A stretch of DNA of 64,000 nt from Sphingobium sp. CR2-8 (GTDB lineage: Bacteria > Pseudomonadota > Alphaproteobacteria > Sphingomonadales > Sphingomonadaceae): NCBI RefSeq assembly GCF_035818615.1, contig NZ_JAYKZY010000002.1:3412501-3476500 (forward strand), read 5' to 3'. Shown here in pieces: positions 17,719 through 27,234 of the stretch. Numbering within the stretch: position 1 is the first letter of the stretch; each line of letters starts with the position of its first letter. A program made the position numbers and the translations under genes. The notes beneath the pieces are model-generated. The model ran no database searches and was not told the origin of the DNA. It saw only the letters and a list, made by a program, of their open reading frames with translations.

Positions 17719-17918
17719 GCCTTGACCCAAAGCCTGACCGGATCACCGTCCGTATCAAGGAGGCCTGCCGCATTACCGGCATCGGCCGATCCAAGCTCTA
17801 TGAACTTATTGCCCAAGGCGAAATCGGGATAATCAAGGTAGGCGTCATGACCTTAGTGCCGGTGAGCGAGCTGGAGCGGTTCGTCGGGCGGCGGCGCAGT
17901 AGGTTGAACGAGGTGTGA
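17715..17918 (+). CDS. AlpA/excisionase-like helix-turn-helix protein
   Basis: 67 residues with ITVRIKEACRITGIGRSKLY, then ELIAQGEIGIIKVGVMTLVPVSELERFV, a MerR-type HTH_17 domain like that at 12458-12673. Its ATG overlaps the stop of the CopG-like frame (ATGA). Two related AlpA-like genes in 5 kb, on opposite strands, fit the idea that two elements or two copies were merged here. Confidence 0.8.
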   Translation: MSLDPKPDRITVRIKEACRITGIGRSKLYELIAQGEIGIIKVGVMTLVPVSELERFVGRRRSRLNEV

Positions 17919-18106
17919 GAGGACGGATCATTTAAAGTCCAAATGGTGCCTCTATATCGGCCTCATCGCCCTTATCCTCTCTAGAATGACATCCCTGAAC
18001 CTTGGCCCTGCCGTGCAACTTGCTCCGGCGGGGTTAATCTTCGTCATTAGCCTTGTAATTTCGGTGCAATTCTCACGCCACATCGGACTCCCGATAACGG
18101 CTTTTC

Positions 18107-18616
18107 GTGCTTTCGAGTAGAAATGCCAAGCAAATGGCGTTGGATGCAGTCGCCTATCCCCATAGCGGCTTTGCAATCCCGTTTTCGCTAGGAAGTGGGC
18201 ACTTTGTCAGCCTTTCTACCGTGCTCTATGTCCAGGCAAATGATCCGGCTGCAACGCCAGCTCCAGACGAAATTATCAATAACTACCTCAGATTACGAGA
18301 TTTTCCTGCAGATTGGCCATGCTCTTACGTTGTAGCTGCAAATTGCCCGGCAATTCCTACTCGAAAGCACGAATTGCCACCCGGTCTGAAACGGGTGGCA
18401 CAAGGGGAGCAGCCCAGAAACATGAAATTCACAGTCGAGCCGGACCCAAGATTCTCGTGCATCATTTCGGCTGAGAAACACTTTTGCGAGACGACAAACA
18501 GGCTGTTTGAATCGGCTCTGGACAAAGAGAAGCTACCGCTTCAAAGTGTACGAACGTCGGTGGAAAACTATGGACGAGTGATGCGCGTGGTAAATGGTGT
18601 GGGAAGCTGGAAATAG
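18107..18616 (+). CDS. hypothetical protein of unknown family
   Basis: 169 residues from GTG at 18107; ATG at 18134 is an alternative. The codon use and lower GC differ from the flanking core genes, suggesting recent transfer. It has no signal peptide and no membrane segment. Features are a glycine-rich FAIPFSLGSGHFVSLST stretch, several cysteines (CSYVVAANC, CIISAEKHFC) and a C-terminal helix. I recognise no motif. It lies between the conjugative remnant and the first core gene, with no close partner. Confidence 0.5.
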   Translation: MLSSRNAKQMALDAVAYPHSGFAIPFSLGSGHFVSLSTVLYVQANDPAATPAPDEIINNYLRLRDFPADWPCSYVVAANCPAIPTRKHELPPGLKRVAQGEQPRNMKFTVEPDPRFSCIISAEKHFCETTNRLFESALDKEKLPLQSVRTSVENYGRVMRVVNGVGSWK

Positions 18617-18702
18617 GCTTAGGGAATTGATTTTATTATCAAAATCTTAGGGTGGGACTTCATAAGTCCTCCGTCTCCGCCAATTTTTCCAAGGCCCATG
18701 CG

Positions 18703-19254
18703 ATGATCCGATCCCGCTTCGGCACCTTTCGTGGTCTTGTCCGCCTGGCCCTTTCCTATCCGCAATTGATGCTCGGCCGATCCGCCAGCGTCGCGCCTGA
18801 TCCGGCGCAGGTGCGGCGACTGGTGTTCGTATGCCAGGGCAATATTTGTCGTAGCGCCTTTGCAGATGTGGCGGCGCGGCGCGCGGGGTTGCATGCGGCG
18901 TCCTTCGGCCTGTCGACCACCACCGGGCGAGCAGCGCATGAACCCGCAATCGTGGCAGCGCGCGCCCTGGGTTATGATTTGTCCAATCATAAGGCGGTCG
19001 ATTTGCAGGACTATAGCCCGCAGACAGGCGACCTGTTGCTGGCGATGGAGGTGCGACAGTTGCACCGGCTGGGGGCAGATCCGCGTCTCAGCGGCCTGCC
19101 GCGCATGCTGCTGGGGCGCTGGACGCAGCCGATGCTGCCGCATCTGCATGATCCCTACGGCCTGGACGATAGCTATATGACGACATGCCTGGCCCGGATC
19201 GACCGCACGGTGCCTCGTCTGGTCAGGGCTTTCCCCGGCGCACGGCTTTCCTGA
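18703..19254 (+). CDS. low-molecular-weight protein-tyrosine phosphatase family protein
   Basis: 183 residues from the ATG at 18703; an in-frame start at 18652 is less likely. The signature C(X)5R loop is VFVCQGNICRSAFAD (Cys44, Arg50) after a 40-residue N-terminal extension. A DPYGLDDSY region near the C-terminus carries the general-acid Asp. Such phosphatases often act on tyrosine kinases of polysaccharide export. The 3' end overlaps the convergent ATP-grasp gene by 32 bases, and the neighbouring deacetylase and ATP-grasp genes support a cell-envelope role. Confidence 0.85.
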   Translation: MIRSRFGTFRGLVRLALSYPQLMLGRSASVAPDPAQVRRLVFVCQGNICRSAFADVAARRAGLHAASFGLSTTTGRAAHEPAIVAARALGYDLSNHKAVDLQDYSPQTGDLLLAMEVRQLHRLGADPRLSGLPRMLLGRWTQPMLPHLHDPYGLDDSYMTTCLARIDRTVPRLVRAFPGARLS

Positions 19255-20437
19255 ACATCTGGGCCATGTCCCGCAGCCACGGCTTTGGGTCGGAACGGCT
19301 GAACACATAATAACGCGCGCGGGGGTCGAGGAAAGCCAGCAGATAGGTGATGAGGTCGACGATCGGCCGACGCTGGAAGAAGGGATCACCAATGCGGCCG
19401 GGTGCGAGGAGGATGCGGGCAAGACGCTTCGTTTCCGGCACCATGTAGCGGGCGCGCAGGTCGTCGCGCGGCGAGGGTGCGGGATCGGTCTGGGCCAGCA
19501 CCTTGCGGCGATAGGCTTCCCAAGCGAAATCGGCGCCGCAATGACGAGCCAGTGGCAGGCTACCCCAAAAGCGGCCGTTCACCTCCATCAGCCAATAATG
19601 ATCGCTGGCGGCGTCATAACGATATTCGACCATCGCCTGCCCTTCCCATTCGATCGCGCGGAGCAGCTTTTCCGACAAGGCCATCTGCGCGCCATGCGCA
19701 TCCGTCGGTTCGGCACGGCAGAGGGTGGAGACGCCGCCTTCGGGCGGCCATTCGTGCAGGCGGCGATGCTGGAAGCGCAGCGTCGCCTGACCATCCTGCA
19801 TGTAGAGCATCTGGCCTAGCCCGACACCGCGACAATATTGCTGGATAAGCGGCCAGCGACCGATCGGGGCGTAGCGCGCCAGCAGGGCGAGCAATTCATC
19901 GGGGGTGCGGATATAGTCGGTCTTGATCCATTCAAGGCCGACCCGTTCCAATATGCCCATGATTTCCGGCGGATTGGCCCATTTGACGACCAGAGGATAG
20001 TGCATCTGGCGGGCGCGGGCGGCGAAATCCTGACCTTCCCTAGGCTGCCAGGTCTGCGGCACGCGCAGCCCCGCCGCCGCCGCCGCGTGGAGCGTCTGTA
20101 ATTTGTCCAGCACCCGCTCCAACGGCTCGGGCCGAGGGACCAGGATATGACAATCGCCGATCATCGGTGGCAGGGTAGCCAGTTGCAACAGGTCGGATTC
20201 GGAAATGGCGAACACCGCCTTCGCGCCGGTTCGGACGATGAGATCGGGCAGCCAGTCGGCAATGGGACCAGCCGGGCGCTGCGTCCAGCTGGCGCAATGG
20301 TGGGACGCGGTGCCGATGGAAGTAGAATCCCGGGCCACGCCGTGGACGCGCAGGCCATGGCCACCCAGCTCGCGCAAAACAGTCAGGCCGATCGCATTTT
20401 CCAGGCCTATCAGGATCGCATCGGGAAATGCCGTCAC
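19223..20437 (-). CDS. ATP-grasp enzyme of carbamoyl-phosphate synthase-like type
   Basis: 404 residues. An N-terminal pre-ATP-grasp Rossmann-like part (AILIGLENAIGLTVLRELG) is followed by the ATP-grasp core: PLVVKWANP (ATP-binding Lys), LIQQYCRGVGLGQ, MVEYRYD and LMEVNGRFWGSLPLA (metal-binding Glu and Asn). These enzymes join a carboxylate to an amine via an acyl phosphate. The substrate is unknown. It overlaps the deacetylase gene by 4 bases, and such ATP-grasp proteins recur in surface-polysaccharide clusters, so it may decorate a glycan or lipid-linked precursor. Confidence 0.8.
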   Translation of the reverse strand: MTAFPDAILIGLENAIGLTVLRELGGHGLRVHGVARDSTSIGTASHHCASWTQRPAGPIADWLPDLIVRTGAKAVFAISESDLLQLATLPPMIGDCHILVPRPEPLERVLDKLQTLHAAAAAGLRVPQTWQPREGQDFAARARQMHYPLVVKWANPPEIMGILERVGLEWIKTDYIRTPDELLALLARYAPIGRWPLIQQYCRGVGLGQMLYMQDGQATLRFQHRRLHEWPPEGGVSTLCRAEPTDAHGAQMALSEKLLRAIEWEGQAMVEYRYDAASDHYWLMEVNGRFWGSLPLARHCGADFAWEAYRRKVLAQTDPAPSPRDDLRARYMVPETKRLARILLAPGRIGDPFFQRRPIVDLITYLLAFLDPRARYYVFSRSDPKPWLRDMAQMFRKAVRRGKP

Positions 20438-21414
20438 GCAGGCACCAACCGACGTTCATACCGCCACGTCACCCATGCCTGCTGCGCGATGCGTAGGCCG
20501 GTGCGCCACTGGCTGGGCGCGGCGCGGGTCAACGCGCGCGCAGGTCGATCGGCCATATCGGTGGGCAGGTCGTTGAAACCGACGCCCCGCACCGCTGGCA
20601 GACGCGCCGCTTCGCGACAGAGCGATTCGAACCGGGCGATGACGGCGTGGTTGGGCCGCTGCCGATCGCGGGACAGCATTTCGAAACTATGGGTGACGAC
20701 GACGAAGGCGTCATGCCCTTCGCGCACCGCATGGCGCAAACCTGCGTGCATTTCGGCGGCGGACATGGCGCAGATCTGGGCCGGACGGAATCCGCTGGGA
20801 CGATCGGCAATGCCTGACACCGGCAGTTCGGCGACGCCGTGCCGCCGCACCGCACCGATCTGCGCACGATCGACAGAAATGGCGCATTCGCGGCCGAGAT
20901 AGGCAGGGTTTACGCTACTGTCCCAGGCGACACCCAGTGCGGCCAGTGCGCGCAACGTATCGTCGTTCGCCCCGAAATTCCCGGCGCGAAAGGCAGTGAT
21001 GGCGGGGGCGCCTGCATCTTCGAGCAGTTGCTTCGCCTGGCCGAGTAGAACGACCTGGTCGGCCAGCGAAAAGTCGCCGATGTTGCGGCCCCGCCGATCG
21101 CCGACCGGGGAGGGATTCGCCCAGGCGAGCCATTCGGTATGGATATGCATCTGCACTTCATGCCCGCGTCCGACGATGGCGCCGACGATCGGTGCCAGGA
21201 AATCGGGGCCATGAACCAGCGCGGGGAGCGGATCGAGAAAGAAGACGCCCTTGAGCCCATGGCGATCGAGCAGGTCCATCTGCCAGCCGATGCCGAAAGC
21301 CTGGCCCCGCGCCTGCGCCCAGATCGACCGACCGACATTGTCGTCCAGCCCCACCCCCCGCTGATGCAGCGAGGAAGAGAGTTCCGTATCGACAGTGATG
21401 AGCAGTGCGGTCAT
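20434..21414 (-). CDS. polysaccharide deacetylase-like (NodB-type) protein
   Basis: 326 residues. The NodB-like barrel starts with LLITVDTE (catalytic/metal Asp), then GVFFLDP and GHEVQMHIHTEWL (metal-binding His pair), followed by AFRAGNFGA and VVVTHSFE. This matches WalW-like deacetylases that act on surface glycans. No signal peptide is seen, so it would act in the cytosol or on lipid-linked sugars. It is the first gene of a two-gene operon with the ATP-grasp enzyme. Confidence 0.78.
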   Translation of the reverse strand: MTALLITVDTELSSSLHQRGVGLDDNVGRSIWAQARGQAFGIGWQMDLLDRHGLKGVFFLDPLPALVHGPDFLAPIVGAIVGRGHEVQMHIHTEWLAWANPSPVGDRRGRNIGDFSLADQVVLLGQAKQLLEDAGAPAITAFRAGNFGANDDTLRALAALGVAWDSSVNPAYLGRECAISVDRAQIGAVRRHGVAELPVSGIADRPSGFRPAQICAMSAAEMHAGLRHAVREGHDAFVVVTHSFEMLSRDRQRPNHAVIARFESLCREAARLPAVRGVGFNDLPTDMADRPARALTRAAPSQWRTGLRIAQQAWVTWRYERRLVPA

Positions 21415-21545
21415 GCGGCGGTCCGGTCAGGCGAGGCGACAACCCTGCCATAGGCCAGCGGAGTTAAGGAGGGGTAATGTTTCTCTCTTATGTCCGTTAC
21501 GGCGCCTATCGGCAGAAGACCGGTGCATTCGCCCGCGCATGCCGT

Positions 21546-22043
21546 TCATTCGAGCAGGGAAAATTCGCCATAATTGCCCTGGAAGAACAGCAGCGGGCTG
21601 CCGGGACGATCGACCTCCAACGCAACAACGCGGCCGATCGCGATATAATGGTCGCCCGCTTCATGCACGGCGTCGAGCGTGCAGTCGATCCATGCGACGA
21701 CATCGTCCAATATGGGCGATCCGTTGGCCGAAACGCGGTGCGCGATGCCCGCGAACTTGTCCGGGCCGGAGCCCGCGATCTTGCGACACAACGGGGTCTG
21801 GTCGCTGGCGAGGACATTGACGCAAAATTTGCCGACAGCCTGAATACGCGGCCAGCTGCTCGAATTTTTGGCAGGGAGAAAGGCGACGAGCGGCGGGTCG
21901 AGCGAGACCGACGTGAAGGAGCCGACCACCATGCCGACCGGCGCGCCTTCCGCTTCCACGGCGGTGATGATGCACACGCCGGTGGGATAATGGCCCAGCA
22001 CCCGACGGAAGGTCGCGCTGTCGAAACTGATCTCCGCACTCAT
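21546..22043 (-). CDS. flavin reductase family protein (FMN-binding split barrel)
   Basis: 165 residues. Family markers are the N-terminal RRVLGHYPTGVCIIT, then GMVVGSFTSVSLDPPLV (FMN binding) and the C-terminal GNYGEFSLL. Members reduce FMN/FAD with NAD(P)H for two-component monooxygenases, or act on their own. No monooxygenase lies nearby, so the partner is unknown. The start was placed at 22043 because GHYPTGV follows at the usual distance. Confidence 0.88.
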   Translation of the reverse strand: MSAEISFDSATFRRVLGHYPTGVCIITAVEAEGAPVGMVVGSFTSVSLDPPLVAFLPAKNSSSWPRIQAVGKFCVNVLASDQTPLCRKIAGSGPDKFAGIAHRVSANGSPILDDVVAWIDCTLDAVHEAGDHYIAIGRVVALEVDRPGSPLLFFQGNYGEFSLLE

Positions 22044-22179
22044 GTCCTGGCTCCCGCTTCACATCGCCCGCCGTCCAAGGCGGACAGGATGCGCCCTCCC
22101 TGTCGCGCCCGACAGGGGCGTGGCAAGTGAAAAGCGTCCGCCCATCGATGCGAAGGGCATATAGATCGAGCAGCGGATA

Positions 22180-24441
22180 TCAGAGCGCCACGCCGCCTGC
22201 CGCCAAGACGGCAAGGGTCAGCAATTCCGACGCGTTGGACGACATGGTCGCGATCTGCACCGATTTTTCCATGCCGACGAGCAACGGCCCGATCATCGTC
22301 GTGCCGCCCAGTTCGCGCAGCAACTTGGCGGAGATATTGGCCGATTGCAGGCCGGGCATGACCAGGACATTGGCCGGTCCCGACAGGCGGCTGAACGGAT
22401 AGCTTTTCATGACGGTGGGGTTGAGCGCCGCATCGGGCGTCATTTCGCCTTCATATTCGAAATCGACATCCCGTTCGTCCAGCAGTTTCACCGCGTCGCG
22501 CACATTGTCGAGGAACGCCCCGGGCGGGTTGCCGAAGTTGGAGTAGGAGAGAAACGCGACGCGCGGGTCGTGGCCCATGCGGCGGGCGACCGCGACCGTG
22601 CCTTCCGCAATGTCCGCCAGTTCGGCGGCGGACGGGCGTTCATGCACCGTGGTGTCGGCCAGGAACACGGTCTTGTCCTTCGCCACCATGACATGGATGC
22701 CGAAGGGGGTGCGGCCGGGCACCGGGTCCATCACCCGCTTCACTTCGCGCAGAGTCTGGCCATAGGGCCGGGTCGTGCCGGTGATCATCGCGTCGGCGAC
22801 GCCCATCTTGACCAGCAAGGTGCCAAAGATGTGACGATCGCGATTGACCATCCGCTCGCAATCGCGGCGCAGATAGCCGCGCCGCTGGAGGCGGGCGTAG
22901 AGCAGGTCGACCATGTCGGGCACCAGCGGCGAGTTGACGCTGTTGTGCAGTTCGAAGCTTTCGGGATCACGTACGCCCAGCGCGCGCAGCTTGTCGACCA
23001 CGTCGCCACGGCCGACCAGCACCGGAACGCCATAGCCCAGTTCGCGGAACTGGATGGCGGCGCGCAGCACCACTTCCTCTTCCGCTTCGGCGAAGACGAC
23101 GCGCTTGGGGTTGGACTTGGCGATTTCATAGGCGCTGGTCAGGACCGAGGTGGTCGGGTTGAGCCGCGCCTTCAACGACTGACGGTAGGCGGCCATGTCC
23201 GGTATCGGCTTTTGCGCGACGCCGGTTTCCATCGCGGCCTGCGCCACGGCGGCAGGGACCACTTCCATCAGGCGCGGGTCGAAGGGCGCGGGGATGATAT
23301 AGTCCGGGCCGAAACTGTGCGAACGACCATAGGCCTTGGCCACTTCCTCCGGCACCTGCTCGCGCGCCAGTTCCGCGATGGCATGGGCGGCGGCCAGCTT
23401 CATCGCTTCGTTGATGCCGGTCGCCCGCACGTCGAGCGCGCCGCGGAAGATGAAGGGGAAGCCGAGGACATTGTTGACCTGATTGGGGAAGTCCGAGCGG
23501 CCGGTGGCGACGATTACATCGGGCCGCACGGCATGGGCGTCAGGCGGCAGGACTTCCGGGTCGGGATTGGCCATGGCGAAGATGATCGGATTGGCACCCA
23601 TCGATTTTACCATATCCTGCGTCATCGCGCCCGCGACCGAGAGGCCCAGGAACACGTCCGCCCCCTTGACCGCTTCGGCCAATGTGCGCGCATCCGTCCT
23701 GACCGCATGGGCCGACTTCCACTGGTTCATGCCCTCCGTTCGGCCCTGGTAGATCACGCCCTTGCTGTCGCACATGATGACGCTGTCATGGGGGACGCCC
23801 AGCGCCTTGATCAGTTCGGTGCAGGAAATGGACGCCGCGCCCGCGCCGTTCACGACGACCTTCAGATCCTTCATGTCGCGGCCTGTGAGCAACGCCGCAT
23901 TGATCACGCCCGCCGCCGCGATGATGGCGGTGCCATGCTGGTCGTCATGGAAGACCGGAATGTTCATCCGTTCTTTCAGCGTCTGTTCTATGATGAAACA
24001 TTCAGGCGCCTTGATATCTTCAAGGTTGATGCCGCCGAAGGTCGGCTCCATCAGTTCGACTGCGTCGATGAAGCGATCGACATCCTCGGTCTTGAGTTCG
24101 ATATCGATGCTGTCTACGTCGGCGAAGCGTTTGAAGAGGACGGCCTTGCCCTCCATCACCGGCTTGGACGCCAGCGCGCCGAGATTGCCGAGACCCAGGA
24201 TCGCCGTGCCGTTGGAAATAACCGCGACCAGATTGCCCTTGGCGGTATAATCATAGGCGGTTGCCGGGTCGGCGGCGATGGCGCGCACCGGCACCGCGAC
24301 GCCCGGCGAATAGGCGAGGCTTAGATCGCGCTGCGTCGCCATCGGCTTGGAAGCGATGATCTCGATCTTGCCGGGGCGTCCGGTCGAGTGGAAAAACAGC
24401 GCCTCGCGCTCGGAAAATTCCACATTAGATTTATCGGACAT
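22180..24441 (-). CDS. maeB: NADP-type malic enzyme with phosphotransacetylase-like C-terminal domain
   Basis: 753 residues from the ATG at 24441 (an upstream in-frame start lacks similarity). It decarboxylates malate to pyruvate with NADP+. The malic domain has AYSPGVAVP and PVFHDDQHGTAI; the NAD(P) domain has VVNGAGAASISC. The C-terminal 320 residues are PTA-like (FAEAEEEVVLRAA, MVAKDKTVFLADTTVHE), which in MaeB proteins serves regulation by acetyl-CoA rather than catalysis. It is divergently transcribed from mutS, with 137 bases between. Confidence 0.93.
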   Translation of the reverse strand: MSDKSNVEFSEREALFFHSTGRPGKIEIIASKPMATQRDLSLAYSPGVAVPVRAIAADPATAYDYTAKGNLVAVISNGTAILGLGNLGALASKPVMEGKAVLFKRFADVDSIDIELKTEDVDRFIDAVELMEPTFGGINLEDIKAPECFIIEQTLKERMNIPVFHDDQHGTAIIAAAGVINAALLTGRDMKDLKVVVNGAGAASISCTELIKALGVPHDSVIMCDSKGVIYQGRTEGMNQWKSAHAVRTDARTLAEAVKGADVFLGLSVAGAMTQDMVKSMGANPIIFAMANPDPEVLPPDAHAVRPDVIVATGRSDFPNQVNNVLGFPFIFRGALDVRATGINEAMKLAAAHAIAELAREQVPEEVAKAYGRSHSFGPDYIIPAPFDPRLMEVVPAAVAQAAMETGVAQKPIPDMAAYRQSLKARLNPTTSVLTSAYEIAKSNPKRVVFAEAEEEVVLRAAIQFRELGYGVPVLVGRGDVVDKLRALGVRDPESFELHNSVNSPLVPDMVDLLYARLQRRGYLRRDCERMVNRDRHIFGTLLVKMGVADAMITGTTRPYGQTLREVKRVMDPVPGRTPFGIHVMVAKDKTVFLADTTVHERPSAAELADIAEGTVAVARRMGHDPRVAFLSYSNFGNPPGAFLDNVRDAVKLLDERDVDFEYEGEMTPDAALNPTVMKSYPFSRLSGPANVLVMPGLQSANISAKLLRELGGTTMIGPLLVGMEKSVQIATMSSNASELLTLAVLAAGGVAL

Positions 24442-24578
24442 CGCGACACCCATATATTGGAACAAGAAGGCGGCCCTAGCGGTAACATTATCGTGTGGGC
24501 AAGTGCGAGAAGCGCAATTTTCCTGCACTTTTGCGAAGCGCTGGTTTCGGTTCGAGGTTCAGGCTATCGCCCTGTTCC

Positions 24579-27225
24579 ATGGCTTCCTCGACCGACACCG
24601 CTGCCCCAACCCCCATGATGGCGCAATATCTGACGCTCAAGGCCGAAGCGCAGGACTGCCTGCTCTTCTATCGCATGGGGGATTTTTTCGAACTGTTCTT
24701 TGACGACGCGAAAATGGCGGCGGCGACGCTCGACATCGCGCTGACCAGTCGGGGCGAGCATGGCGGCGCGCCGATCCCGATGTGCGGTGTGCCCGTACAT
24801 AGCGCCGAGGGCTATCTCGCACGGCTCCTCAAGGGCGGCCATCGCGTCGCAATCGCCGAACAGACCGAGACGCCGGCACAGGCCAAGGCGCGTGGGGGCA
24901 AGACGCTCGTGGCGCGGGCGATCGTGCGCTATGTCACCGCCGGCACGTTGACCGAGGAAACGCTGCTCGACAGCCGCCGCGACAATATGCTGGTCGCGCT
25001 GGCGCAGGTCGGTGGCGAGAGTGCAGGCGAGATCGGCATCGCCGCGGCCGATATCTCCACGGGCCGGTTCGAGACGATGACCTGCCCGATCGGCGACCTG
25101 CAAGCCGAACTGGCGCGGCTGCGGCCGAGCGAGACGGTCGTGGCCGAAGGATCTGCGCTGGACCTGGTTGATTGCCATATGTTCGATCGCGCCGCCTTTT
25201 CCAGCGCACGGGCGGAGGAACTCACTGAAGCGCGTGTTCGGGGTCGCGACACTGGACGGTTTCGGCCAGTTCGGGCGCGCGGAACTGGCGGCGATGGGTG
25301 GACTGATCGCCTATCTCGACCATGCAGGCAAGGGCACCCTGCCCTTCCTGGCCCCGCCACTGCGCAAGGCAAGCGGCGGCCATGTCGCCATCGACGCAGC
25401 GACGCGCGAGAGTCTGGAGATCGTGGCGACTACCAGCGGCACGCGCGCGGGCAGTCTGCTGGGCGCGATCGACCGGACGGTCACGGGCGCGGGCGCGCGG
25501 TTGCTGGGGCAGGATCTGTCCGCGCCGCTGATGGACCTGGGCGCGATCGAGGCCCGGCTGGGGCTGGTGCAACTCTTTCATGACGATCCGACATTGCGCG
25601 ACCAATTGCGCGGGGCACTGCGGGCGCTGCCAGATATTGGCCGCGCGGTGGGGCGCGTGGCGGTGGGGCGCGGCAGCCCGCGCGATCTGGGCCAGCTGCG
25701 CGACGGGTTGGGCGAAGCGCGATTGCTGCGCGAACGGCTCGGGCGGTTGGCCGATGCGCCGCAGTTACTCGTGCAGTTGCTGCCTGCGCTGGACGGGCAC
25801 GGCGCGCTGGTCGATGCGCTGGCGCGCGCGCTGGTGCCCGCGCCCCCGACCGAGACGGCGAGCGGTGGCTATATCGCCGATGGCTATGATCCCGCGCTCG
25901 ATGAACTGCGGCGGTTGAGCAGCGACGGGCGCAGGGCAATCGCCGCTCTGGAGGCCAAATATCGCGAACAGACCGGGATATCGTCGCTCAAGATCCGGCA
26001 TAATGGCGTGCTGGGCTATCATGTCGAGGTGCCCGCGCGCGCTGCCGACAGCCTGATGGCGCCCGACAGCGGCTTCACCCATCGGCAGACGCTGGCGGGC
26101 GTGGTGCGCTTCAATTCGATCGACCTGCATGAAGAAGCGGGGCGGGTCGCGCAGGCAGGCGCACATGCGCTGGTCGCCGAAGCCGCGCATCTGGAAGAAC
26201 TGACCTCCGCCGTTCTGGATCGCAAGGCGGACATTGCACGCGCGGCCGATGCGCTGGCGCGGCTGGACGTCGCCGCGTCGCTTGCGGAACGGGCGGCCGA
26301 AGGCGGCTGGCAGCGGCCGCATTTCGTGGCGGCGGATGGTGCGGGGCCATGTTTGGACATCGTTGGCGGGCGGCATCCGGTGGTGGAGGATGCGCTGCGC
26401 AAGGACGGGCAGCCCTTCGTCGCCAATGACTGCCGGTTGTCCGAGAGTGATCGGCTGTGGCTGGTCACCGGCCCGAATATGGGCGGCAAGTCGACCTTCC
26501 TGCGCCAGAATGCGCTGATCGTGATCCTGGCGCAGGCGGGAGGCTATGTTCCTGCGCAGGCGGCGACGCTGACGCTGGTCGATCGATTGTTCAGCCGCGT
26601 CGGGGCGTCGGACAATCTGGCCAAGGGGCGGTCGACCTTCATGGTAGAGATGGTCGAGACCGCGGCAATCCTGGCGCAGGCGACGGAGCGCAGCTTCGTC
26701 ATCTTGGACGAGGTCGGGCGCGGCACGTCCACCTATGACGGGTTGGCGCTGGCCTGGGCGGTGGTGGAGGCGGTGCATGAGGTCAACCGGTGCCGCTGCC
26801 TGTTCGCGACCCATTATCACGAACTGACCCGATTGGCCGAAACGCTGACGTCGTTGTCGCTTCACCATGTGCGGGCGCGCGAGTGGAAGGGTGATCTGAT
26901 CCTGCTGCACGAACTGGCGCAGGGACCGGCCGATCGCAGCTATGGCCTGGCGGTGGCGCGGCTGGCGGGATTGCCGCCCGCCGTGCTCAAGCGCGCCAAG
27001 GATGTGCTGGCACGGTTGGAGGCGGGCAAGGCGAAGACCGGCGGGATCGCGGCGGGGCTGGACGACCTGCCGCTGTTCGCTGCGGTCGCTGCCCAGGAGG
27101 AGGAGAAGCCCGATCCGCTGCTGGCGGCGATCGCGGCGATCGACGCCGACGCCCTGTCCCCGCGAGAGGCGCTCGATCACATATATCGATTGAAACAACT
27201 GGCCGCCGACATGCGGCGCGACTAG
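24579..27225 (+). pseudogene. mutS: DNA mismatch-repair protein MutS, disrupted by a +1 frameshift as given
   Basis: The ATG at 24579 opens domain I (MMAQYLTLKAEAQDCLLFYRM, GDFFELFFDDA with the Phe-x-Glu mismatch wedge) and runs in frame to RAEE at 25220. There one extra base shifts the frame. The family sequence resumes as SLKRVFGVATLDGFGQFGRA in another frame from 25222 and continues cleanly through the connector, lever and clamp to the ATPase: TGPNMGGKSTFLRQ (Walker A), FVILDEVGRGTSTYDG (Walker B and signature), ATHYHEL, and a C-terminal dimer helix ending at 27225. No other lesion is seen. It is a real mutator mutation or a one-base sequence error. Confidence 0.9.
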
Positions 27226-27234
27226 ATAGCGGCC

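Noticed and set aside
22345..24324. 659-codon plus-strand frame opposite maeB
   Set aside because: Antisense to a clear malic enzyme; His/Arg-rich translation without motifs.
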